NCBI GenBank assembly: GCA_030430995.1
Contig: JAUIKA010000009.1
Coordinates: 1-15,787 of the forward strand
Direction of reading: 5' to 3'
Source of the DNA: Alphaproteobacteria bacterium
Lineage (GTDB): Bacteria > Pseudomonadota > Alphaproteobacteria > Rickettsiales > Rickettsiaceae
Length of the DNA: 15,787 nucleotides
The position numbers and the translations under genes are program-made. Below, one piece after another: positions 7,813-14,494 of the stretch. Every line of letters starts with the position of its first letter. The first letter of the stretch is position 1. The notes below the pieces were generated by a model, which saw only the letters and a list, made by a program, of their open reading frames with translations, ran no database searches and was not told where the DNA came from.

Positions 7813-8490
7813 ATGATTATTCTTTGCATAGACGCAAGCTTAGGTTTTGCTACTGTTAACTTATTTAAAGAGAAGAAACTTATATCTGCTGGAAATATAT
7901 ACCATAAAAATATGCAAGCAGAACGCCTGGTGCTCCTAATTGAAAATCTATTAAAAAATGCGGGAAAGAGATATGAAGATATAGATTATATAGCGGTTAC
8001 AAAAGGCCCAGGGAGTTTTACAGGCATAAGGGTTGGGCTTAGCGCAGTATGCGGCATAACTGCAGCCATACCAAACATCACACCTGTTGTAATAGACAAC
8101 TTCTGCTTATTGCAACATAGCGTACAATATTACTTTACTGACTTTGCTTATTCTGTTGTAACTATTTATGCTGGAATAAACAGATATTATATGCAGATAT
8201 TTAAAAACAATGGGGAAAAGGTTACAAATGCTGCGCTATGTACAAATGAGCAAGTAATTAAGAGCAGAGCAGAATTTGCTAACAAAGGCACAACTGTACA
8301 TATAGGGCATATAAATAAAGAGCTAACAAATAATGTAGATAACGTAGTATTCTTACCAAGAATATCTAGACCTAATAATTATAATATAGGTAGATATGCA
8401 TATCACCTAATATCTCAGCAGAAATTTAGCAGCAAAATAGAAGCTATGTATATACAACCACCATCTGCTGAAAAATTCCTAAAAACATGA
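7813..8490 (+). CDS. tsaB: tRNA t6A37 threonylcarbamoyltransferase complex subunit TsaB
   Basis: TsaB dimerises with TsaD and, with TsaE and TsaC, makes N6-threonylcarbamoyladenosine at position 37 of ANN-decoding tRNAs, an essential modification. The 225-aa product begins MIILCIDASLGFATVNLF, the ASKHA-type N-terminal strand pair, followed by AERLVLLIENLLKNAG (37-52) and the diagnostic KGPGSFTGIRVGLS around 64-77. The C-terminus ends with YIQPPSAEKF, matching the family's 'YLRPPSAE'. The length fits TsaB rather than the larger TsaD, and the TsaD metal-binding histidines are absent, as expected. The ATG at 7813 is the natural start. It diverges from the RMD1 gene and converges with the SSF-kinase gene; tsaD and tsaE are not in the window. 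Confidence 0.96.
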   Translation: MIILCIDASLGFATVNLFKEKKLISAGNIYHKNMQAERLVLLIENLLKNAGKRYEDIDYIAVTKGPGSFTGIRVGLSAVCGITAAIPNITPVVIDNFCLLQHSVQYYFTDFAYSVVTIYAGINRYYMQIFKNNGEKVTNAALCTNEQVIKSRAEFANKGTTVHIGHINKELTNNVDNVVFLPRISRPNNYNIGRYAYHLISQQKFSSKIEAMYIQPPSAEKFLKT

Positions 8491-8604
8491 ATTAAATATT
8501 AGCATCAATAGATTCATATATAAATTAGCCATGTAGTTAACCGGATATTACAAAATATTTAAAAGACTAGCTGATATAATTTCAGTTAAAAAAAAGAGCA
8601 AAGT

Positions 8605-11517
8605 TTAATCTCCATTTTGTACTGATAAATTCTCTATTTCTAAAACGCTCAGGCCTGTAACCTTTGAAATTAATCTGATTTCTAAATATTGTGATATCAT
8701 ATTTTTAGCAAGTTTTTCTATTGCCTCCCTTTTTATAATTTCTTTATTAATATTGTTATATTCAATATCACTATCTATAGAACTAGAGAGTTTTTTAATT
8801 ACCTTTTCAATATCCACAGGAGCCTGCAATATACAAATGCTATCTTCTGATATATATACAAAGTCACCACAATGAGATTTTGTAATGTCTCTTATTACCT
8901 CAAGATCTTTTTCTGATAGATTATAAAAACCGCTATTACTTGTTATCTCTAAGGAAATAGAACTTATTTTTTGCTTTATATTTGCTGCAAAATCTGCATC
9001 TACCTCTAACACACTATCTTTTATAACTATGGTTATATGTGAATCCCTCTCTTCACATCTTAATAAAACAGCTATTGCTTTATATATTAGCTCTTTATCT
9101 ACAACCCATTTTTTGACCTTGGTATTTTTTTCTATTAATATATTTGTAAAATTCCATAATTCTGTTCTAAAGTATAGTTCATCTATAAATAAGTCTATAT
9201 CTATCATACTGATATTAATAGTCACTAAGGTATTTGTAGTGTCTAAGCATTCTTTTAACACCCCTGATACCTTTGATAAATTCTTTGCTATATTTCGCAG
9301 GTTAATAGTAATATTCTTATGCGGCGTCACAAAATCTAAACTCTGCAGCTTTTCATTTATCTGGTTGAATACATCTATACATTCATATGTTAATCTATAA
9401 GAAAAATCTTTTTTATAGCATTTAAGCTTCTCTATATCAAAAACACTCCTCTTATATTTTTCTGTTAAGTTTTGTAATAACAGTTTTTGTAATAGCAGCT
9501 TATTTGCATCTTCTGCCTTTTGTTTCCCACTAGCAAAACATATCATAATAATTGTGATCATGAATAACAAATATGTAACATGGGATTGTATGTTTATGCT
9601 TGTAGTTAAGCAATCTATATGCATTATATATTTAATGAAATAATTAGCAAAAAAAGCACCTGCTATAATAAACACAAGAGTAGATTTCCATCTAAGTAAT
9701 ATAGACATAACTAATACGCCTAATAAATATACTACTATATGAAATGGGTTAAAATTACTAATAATAACCATTATAAATGATGTAAAAGCTAATATATAAA
9801 ATAAAGATGGTACCCATAAAATGGATATTAGTTTTTTACTTTTGAATAAAGGAGGCCATACAGTATATATCATTATAATAGATGCAATAACTATTATAGA
9901 TCTGCAAAGATAGTGATAAATCAAATAGTCCTCAGCCCTTACATATTCTGGCATCATATACATAGATACATATGTAGAAGTCATAATAAAAGCACCAAAC
10001 AAGATGAATAACCTATCATTTACAGGAAGGTTTTCTTCCAAATATACTAACAAAGAAAAATCCTTCATTGACTTCATCAATATACTAAACCTTCTACGTC
10101 TATTAGCTCTTATAGCATTTACATGGTTCATATTTTTAATACCTACCCATCCCATAGGAGCCTTAAATATATAATGGCTAGCAAAAAGACATATAGCATT
10201 AGCAAACATACCGGGTATTATGCTGTTAATCTCTATATCATATATATGCCATATCATAACGGTAATAAACCCTCCTAACATACCTATAAGGACAGATCTA
10301 CTATTACTACGGAAGCCTAATATTGAAAAAAACATAGGTACGGTTACTATTGGCATATAAAAACTCTGCCCAATAAGCGCTATTTTTAAAAAACCCCCTT
10401 CAATAAAACTCAGAGCAATAGCTATTACTCCCAATATTATGGTCACCAATCTAGAAGCTAATAATTCTGATTTTTTAGATAGTAGCTTTAATGGTTTTAA
10501 GATATCGTGAGCAATTAATACAGAAGAGCAGTTTAATAATGAATCTGCTGTAGACATACATATTGCAGTGATGCCCACTAATAAAACCCCATTAAAACCT
10601 TCTGATGTATAATTGAGTACTATATGTTGTAATAATTGGCTAGAGTCCAAAAATTGATTATGAGCAAATAGAAGAAACGCAACCCAAGACATGAGAATAG
10701 AAGCAGCGGCTACTATGATCGCTGAAATAATAAATGCTTTTTTTACCTGCAATGTATCTTTACCTATAGATATCCTTTGGAATATATATGGTTCCAGCCC
10801 AGGTATAGACAGAATAAAGAATAGGGCCAATGTAGATAAGATGCTAGTATTTTCAAAAGAAAATACCTTTTTATAATCAAAAATAGTAGCAGAGGCAGCA
10901 TTAGCTATGCTACCCCAACTGTCAAGTTTGTTCCATATTACTATGCATAAAATAGGTATAAAAACAGAAAAAGTCATAAGCTGTACAACATCAGTTTTTG
11001 CTACAAACCTTGTGCCACCAAATGCAGAGTAAAATATTATAATAGACGCTGCAATAATATTGGTATATACCTCATTAATCCCTAAAAAATATATAAAAAT
11101 GCAAGATAAAATTTTAAATTGTATAGCTATAAAACCAGCAGAGCTTATTGAGCCTGAGATAGCAGATATAACTCTAACTTTTTTACCAAACATACCTCCC
11201 ATAGCTTCCGCAACTGAAATACTTCCTAAAAATTCTTGCATCCTTGGTATTAAAAAATAAGCTGTAAAGAATATGCAGATTGGTACCCCCAAACAAGCGA
11301 ATGCGTAATTTAAACCAGTAGTATATACTTCATGTAATGGCATAACGAGAATATTACCCCCTACGCTAGCAATAATAGTGGATATTATTGCTGCTGTAGA
11401 AAAATTCCTATTACCCAAGGCATATTGCTTTATATTTTTAACTCCTAATCCATATTGTACTCCCATTATCAGGCTTACAACTAGAAACGCTATAAATATA
11501 ACTACGTCTATATTCAT
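8605..11517 (-). CDS. Sodium:solute symporter (SLC5)-like membrane protein fused to a degenerate histidine-kinase-like region
   Basis: A 970-aa protein with three parts. Residues 1-450 are an SSF/SLC5 transporter fold with about 13 helices, including GGTRFVAKTDVVQ (167-179, the SSF signature region) and MSTADSLLN (321-329). Residues 500-662 hold a second block of about six helices. Residues 665-905 follow as a coiled coil plus a kinase-like region. The architecture recalls CbrA/PutP-like sensor kinases. However, at the expected H-box, KKDFSYRLTYECIDVF (702-716) aligns with the usual 'FLNNISHEIRTPL' with Tyr711 in place of the phospho-accepting His. The N-box position (DKELIYKAIAVLLR, 807-820) lacks its Asn, and no GxGxG loops are seen before KSHCGDFVYISED (880-892). 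It therefore looks like a pseudokinase or a transporter with a sensory tail. The last 40 residues resemble the C-terminus of Rpn/PD-(D/E)XK transposase-family proteins. No response regulator is adjacent. Confidence 0.85.
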   Translation of the reverse strand: MNIDVVIFIAFLVVSLIMGVQYGLGVKNIKQYALGNRNFSTAAIISTIIASVGGNILVMPLHEVYTTGLNYAFACLGVPICIFFTAYFLIPRMQEFLGSISVAEAMGGMFGKKVRVISAISGSISSAGFIAIQFKILSCIFIYFLGINEVYTNIIAASIIIFYSAFGGTRFVAKTDVVQLMTFSVFIPILCIVIWNKLDSWGSIANAASATIFDYKKVFSFENTSILSTLALFFILSIPGLEPYIFQRISIGKDTLQVKKAFIISAIIVAAASILMSWVAFLLFAHNQFLDSSQLLQHIVLNYTSEGFNGVLLVGITAICMSTADSLLNCSSVLIAHDILKPLKLLSKKSELLASRLVTIILGVIAIALSFIEGGFLKIALIGQSFYMPIVTVPMFFSILGFRSNSRSVLIGMLGGFITVMIWHIYDIEINSIIPGMFANAICLFASHYIFKAPMGWVGIKNMNHVNAIRANRRRRFSILMKSMKDFSLLVYLEENLPVNDRLFILFGAFIMTSTYVSMYMMPEYVRAEDYLIYHYLCRSIIVIASIIMIYTVWPPLFKSKKLISILWVPSLFYILAFTSFIMVIISNFNPFHIVVYLLGVLVMSILLRWKSTLVFIIAGAFFANYFIKYIMHIDCLTTSINIQSHVTYLLFMITIIMICFASGKQKAEDANKLLLQKLLLQNLTEKYKRSVFDIEKLKCYKKDFSYRLTYECIDVFNQINEKLQSLDFVTPHKNITINLRNIAKNLSKVSGVLKECLDTTNTLVTINISMIDIDLFIDELYFRTELWNFTNILIEKNTKVKKWVVDKELIYKAIAVLLRCEERDSHITIVIKDSVLEVDADFAANIKQKISSISLEITSNSGFYNLSEKDLEVIRDITKSHCGDFVYISEDSICILQAPVDIEKVIKKLSSSIDSDIEYNNINKEIIKREAIEKLAKNMISQYLEIRLISKVTGLSVLEIENLSVQNGD

Positions 11518-12042
11518 ATTGATGTTTATTATAAATTTGTTTTAGTGGTAATATAGAAAGTAAAAAATTCGCAATCAGAGTATTCACCACAAAAATAGAA
11601 TGTATATTATAGGTAATAATTACATTTTTGTCATTAACATTATTTAAATAGTAATTTTTTCCTTTTTAATAATATATATGCAGTTTCTAAAACTAATTCA
11701 CTTATTATATTGATATACAATATTATTGCTGCGCAGGTAAAATATTTAGTCAAATAGTTAACTAATGCTATATCTAAAATTGATGAGTATAATTGCTGAG
11801 CGGGTAGTACAATTGCAAATTAATATACCTATGCTAATCATATTTTCCATGCAGAGTAATATACTTCCTCTACTGAATTAGAACCCCTTCACAACGCGGC
11901 CATATATTACAACCAGTTTATACATACTCAAACTCCATTTATTAATCTATTACAGCGTTATATCTCTATTTAGCAACATTTACTCTTTTAATCTGTTCAT
12001 TACTATGATTTAATGTAATTTAATGAATATGTAGCTATCTAT
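11518..12042. other. 525-bp non-coding interval between divergent SSF-kinase and manC genes
   Basis: This is the longest gene-free stretch. It is very AT-rich, with no reading frame I can assign, no tRNA, and no recognisable 6S, tmRNA, SRP or RNase P core. It must carry the promoters of both flanking divergent genes. A possible -10 (TATGAT, 12004-12009) lies 33 bases before the manC ATG but has no good -35. It also contains a pair of near-identical 15-mers (listed separately). Confidence 0.6.
11725..11806. repeat. Imperfect 15-bp direct repeat pair
   Basis: ATTGCTGCGCAGGTA at 11725-11739 and ATTGCTGAGCGGGTA at 11792-11806 match at 13 of 15 positions, with starts 67 bases apart, in otherwise AT-rich non-coding sequence between divergent genes. 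They could be binding sites for a regulator or chance. Confidence 0.35.
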
Positions 12043-12849
12043 ATGGACGCAGTTTTTATATTAGCAGGGGGTGCGGGCAGTAGGCTTTACCCTAGCTCTA
12101 CGGATAATATGCCCAAGCAGTTTTTACAAATATTTGAAGGGAAAAGTAGCTTCCAAAGCACATTAGAAAGATTTAAATTTACTAAATGCTATGTTGTTAC
12201 CATTCATAAATATAAAGATATTATCATGAAGCAGGCTAAAGAAGTAATGGTAAATATAGAAATCATCTATGAACCAATAAGGCGCAATACATTTGCTAGC
12301 TGCATATTCGCATGTTTAGTTGCAAAACATATGGAGCTACAAAACATCATCATATCTCCTGCTGACCATTTAACATATAACCATAATGAATATAAAGATA
12401 TAGCTAATAATCCTAATAACTATAAAAATACATTATCTTTAATTGGCGCTAAAGCTATATATCCTGACACAAATCTGGGTTATATCTCTGTCAATAATAA
12501 AGCCTGCTTTATTGAAAAGCCAAATCTCAGAGAAGCTATGGATTATATTAAAAATGGGTATCTATGGAATACGGGAATTATTTTAAGTAGAGTAGATGTA
12601 ATATTTAACCTTTTTCAGATGCATTACACTGACATATTGGGCCTCATGAAAAGCCGCATCTACTATAAGGATTATTTTTATATAGATAGATATGATGGCA
12701 TACCATATATCTCTATGGACACTGCTATAATAGAGAAATTAAGCAAGATTAATGTTATAGCAATAGATATGGACTGGATAGATATCGGAACAAAACCAAC
12801 CATGCTACAAGCCATAGCAAATTCCTTCCTATGCAGAAATAATGCTTGA
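12043..12849 (+). CDS. manC: Mannose-1-phosphate guanylyltransferase-like nucleotidyltransferase
   Basis: The predicted reaction is mannose-1-phosphate + GTP to GDP-mannose, supplying mannose-derived surface sugars in the cytoplasm. The 268-aa product has the signature ILAGGAGSRLYPSSTDNMPKQF at 6-27 in the order expected for the ManC family (GGxGxRLxP...PKQF). It continues with EPIRRNTFAS (77-86), SPADH (105-109), GYISV (146-150), FIEKP (156-160), WNTGI (175-179), SMDTAIIEK (224-232) and WIDIGT (245-250), each matching the family's 'EPxxRNT', 'PADH', 'GYI', 'VEKP', 'WNSGMF', 'SIDYAVMEK' and 'WSDVGSW'. It is shorter than the usual 350 or more residues: only the nucleotidyltransferase domain is present, without the C-terminal beta-helix. 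The exact hexose-1-phosphate and nucleotide are inferred from motifs, not proven. rpmI follows 68 bp downstream, with its own candidate promoter between them. Confidence 0.88.
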   Translation: MDAVFILAGGAGSRLYPSSTDNMPKQFLQIFEGKSSFQSTLERFKFTKCYVVTIHKYKDIIMKQAKEVMVNIEIIYEPIRRNTFASCIFACLVAKHMELQNIIISPADHLTYNHNEYKDIANNPNNYKNTLSLIGAKAIYPDTNLGYISVNNKACFIEKPNLREAMDYIKNGYLWNTGIILSRVDVIFNLFQMHYTDILGLMKSRIYYKDYFYIDRYDGIPYISMDTAIIEKLSKINVIAIDMDWIDIGTKPTMLQAIANSFLCRNNA

Positions 12850-12865
12850 AATAAGCAACTATGCC

Positions 12866-12894
12866 TTGATATAGACAGCAAAATATATTAGTAT
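12866..12894 (+). promoter_or_regulatory. Candidate sigma-70 promoter for rpmI-rplT
   Basis: TTGATA (12866-12871) and TAGTAT (12889-12894) are separated by 17 bases, the optimal spacing, and match the -35 in 5 of 6 and the -10 in 4 of 6 positions. Transcription would start near 12901, about 17 bases before the rpmI ATG. That leaves a leader too short for a structured L20-binding element such as the one controlling this operon in other bacteria. Confidence 0.4.
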
Positions 12895-12917
12895 ATCTGG
12901 AAAAGAAAGAACAGAAG

Positions 12918-13118
12918 ATGTCAAAGCTGAAAACTAACTCCAGTGCGAAGAAAAGATTTAAGATTACCGCCAATGGGAAAATAAGGGCTACTCAAGCTGG
13001 GAAAAGTCACTTTATGAGGCGCAGAAGCAAGGACCAAATACGTAACTTGCGTGGAACTACTATAATTGAAGGCAAGCAAGCTAAGAATATAGTGAAGTAT
13101 TTTTTACCTAACGGCTAA
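12918..13118 (+). CDS. rpmI: 50S ribosomal protein L35
   Basis: L35 is a small basic protein of the large ribosomal subunit. The 66-aa product MSKLKTNSSAKKRFKITANG... carries the family's 'KTksaAkKRFkvTgsGKikr' beginning, GKSHFMRRRSKDQIRNLRG (28-46) in the usual 'HmlrkKs.k.kR.LR' position, and the C-terminal VKYFLPNG. Length and charge are normal. The ATG at 12918 is preceded by a purine-rich stretch (GAAAGAACAGAAG) that can act as a ribosome binding site. rplT follows 12 bp after the stop. infC, which often precedes rpmI in other bacteria, is not upstream here. Confidence 0.97.
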   Translation: MSKLKTNSSAKKRFKITANGKIRATQAGKSHFMRRRSKDQIRNLRGTTIIEGKQAKNIVKYFLPNG

Positions 13119-13130
13119 ACAAAATATATT

Positions 13131-13481
13131 ATGACAAGAGCAATTACAAGTATAGTTACTAAAAATAAACATAGAAAGATTTTAAAATTAGCTAAAGGTT
13201 ATAGAGGGCGCTCTAAAAACTGTTACAGAATAGCTAAGGAGAGAGTTGAGAAAGCTCTAAGCTATGCATATAGAGACAGGAGGGCTAAAAAGAGAACTTT
13301 CAGGGCACTTTGGATACAACGTATTAACGCCGCTGTTCGCCAACATGGGATGGTATATTCTACCTTTATATCTGGCCTTAAGAAACTAGGTATTGAACTC
13401 GATAGGAAGATCCTTGCTGACCTTGCTGTAAGTGAGCCAAAAACTTTTGAAGACATAGTGAATAGGTGCAAGGCTGCTTGA
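13131..13481 (+). CDS. rplT: 50S ribosomal protein L20
   Basis: L20 binds 23S rRNA early in 50S assembly and in many bacteria represses its own operon. The 116-aa product has the characteristic basic N-terminal helix HRKILKLAKGYRGRSKNCYR (15-34), then EKALSYAYRDRRAKKRTFRALWIQRINAA and the globular C-terminal domain with FISGLKKLGIELDRKILADLAV (79-100). Length is normal. The gene starts 12 bp after rpmI; the spacer (TAAACAAAATATATT) has no Shine-Dalgarno sequence, so translation is probably coupled to rpmI. pheS, a common downstream neighbour, is absent; a beta-lactamase gene follows instead. Confidence 0.98.
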   Translation: MTRAITSIVTKNKHRKILKLAKGYRGRSKNCYRIAKERVEKALSYAYRDRRAKKRTFRALWIQRINAAVRQHGMVYSTFISGLKKLGIELDRKILADLAVSEPKTFEDIVNRCKAA

Positions 13482-13603
13482 ATTAGAGTTCTTGTTAACC
13501 TGCAAATTATTTATAGAAGCATTTTAAGAAAATTGGCTAGCTTAATGTGCAAAATGGGGTCCTTCAGAACAAGGATTGTACAAAAAAATCTCGGGTAATA
13601 GTT

Positions 13604-14407
13604 ATGAATAAATATATAGTTTTGATGCTATTATGCGTGCTATGTTCATGCAGCTTTAATAAGAACTCCCTATGTAATGACGAAGACATAGCGAATATAT
13701 TCCAAAAAAATATAGCAACAGGAACAATGATTGTTGCCTCTGAAGACAATAATTCCTATTATATTTTTAATAATAAAAGAGCAAGCACCCCCCTCTCACC
13801 AGCATCAACATTTAAAATTCCTAACTCTATTATAGCTATTGAAAATGGAATCTTAGAAAACCAATATGAAGTTATAAAATGGGATGGTGAAAAAAGATTT
13901 TTAAACAGTTGGAATCAAGACCAGAATTTAAAATCATCATATAAAACATCTTGCGTTTGGTTTTTCCAGGAGCTTGCAAAAAGAATAGGGAAAGAAAAAT
14001 ATATTTCCTATCTAAATAAACTAGATTATGGAAATAAGCTTATAGGGCAAGATGTAACAAGGTTTTGGCTCAATAGCAGCAAGGAGGATTTAAAAATTAC
14101 AGCATATCAGCAAATTCAATTTCTATCTAAACTTTATAAAAGAGAGCTACCAATATCCTCAAAAACTTATGATATTTTAGAAGATATAATGCTTGAAGAG
14201 AGTTGTGATAATTATAAATTATATTCTAAAACAGGAGCTTCAACAAAGGATTGGGTTGGGCATGGATGGTATGTAGGATATGTTAAGCTGAAAAACACAA
14301 CCTGGCTATTTGCAACTAATATTATTATTAATAATCAGCAAGATTTAGCAAAGAGAAAGGTTATTACTATGGAAGCTTTAAAGAAAAAAGGTATTATTAG
14401 CGGATAA
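13604..14407 (+). CDS. Class D (OXA-type) beta-lactamase, putative lipoprotein
   Basis: Class D enzymes are serine beta-lactamases of the periplasm. The 267-aa product has every class D motif: STFK at 68-71 (nucleophile Ser68, carboxylatable Lys71), SCV at 116-118 (the S-x-V motif), YGN at 142-144, FWL at 154-156 and KTG at 209-211, followed by GWYVGY at 221-226. The frame extends upstream to GTG 13547, but I start at ATG 13604. That gives a classic signal peptide, MNKYIVLMLLCVLCSC, with a lipobox-like LCSC and Cys16 as the likely lipidated residue. The enzyme is predicted to be active and anchored to a membrane facing the periplasm; its substrate range cannot be told. Base composition resembles its neighbours, so recent transfer is not evident. 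Such genes occur as chromosomal copies in Rickettsiales. Confidence 0.94.
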   Translation: MNKYIVLMLLCVLCSCSFNKNSLCNDEDIANIFQKNIATGTMIVASEDNNSYYIFNNKRASTPLSPASTFKIPNSIIAIENGILENQYEVIKWDGEKRFLNSWNQDQNLKSSYKTSCVWFFQELAKRIGKEKYISYLNKLDYGNKLIGQDVTRFWLNSSKEDLKITAYQQIQFLSKLYKRELPISSKTYDILEDIMLEESCDNYKLYSKTGASTKDWVGHGWYVGYVKLKNTTWLFATNIIINNQQDLAKRKVITMEALKKKGIISG

Positions 14408-14416
14408 GGCTCATTC

Positions 14417-14494
14417 ATAGCAATAATGCCCTTTGAAGAGAGTTTAAGGGGGCTGAATCTATAGAGTTCTTTATATACACAGCCTCCTTGCTAT
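14417..14494. terminator. Hairpin between convergent beta-lactamase and autotransporter genes
   Basis: AAGGGGGCTG (14446-14455) pairs with CAGCCTCCTT (14480-14489) through 10 bp including one G-T. An outer pair, ATAGCAA (14417-14423) with TTGCTAT (14488-14494), can extend an alternative fold. The position between two converging genes, ending at the autotransporter stop codon, fits a shared bidirectional terminator. No clear T-run follows on either strand. Confidence 0.45.

Noticed and set aside
8554..8604. Small hairpin plus A-run between tsaB and the SSF-kinase gene as a terminator
   Set aside because: The stem (CTGA/TCAG) is only 4-6 bp, and the A/T run is on the wrong side for the minus-strand gene and reads as A for the plus-strand gene.
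9029..9400. 123-codon plus-strand frame within the SSF-kinase gene
   Set aside because: Antisense shadow of a 970-codon gene with no independent motif or start signal.
11870..11905. tRNA T-arm-like sequence (GGTTCTAATTC) on the minus strand
   Set aside because: The flanking bases do not form a T stem and no acceptor, D or anticodon arm can be built around it.
12879..13131. Identical 12-mer CAAAATATATTA before rpmI and before rplT
   Set aside because: The sequence is nearly all A and T in an AT-rich genome, so a 12-base match over 250 bp is unremarkable.
13547..13603. GTG-initiated 19-codon extension of the beta-lactamase
   Set aside because: It would bury the signal peptide behind a hydrophilic stretch; ATG 13604 gives a normal signal sequence.
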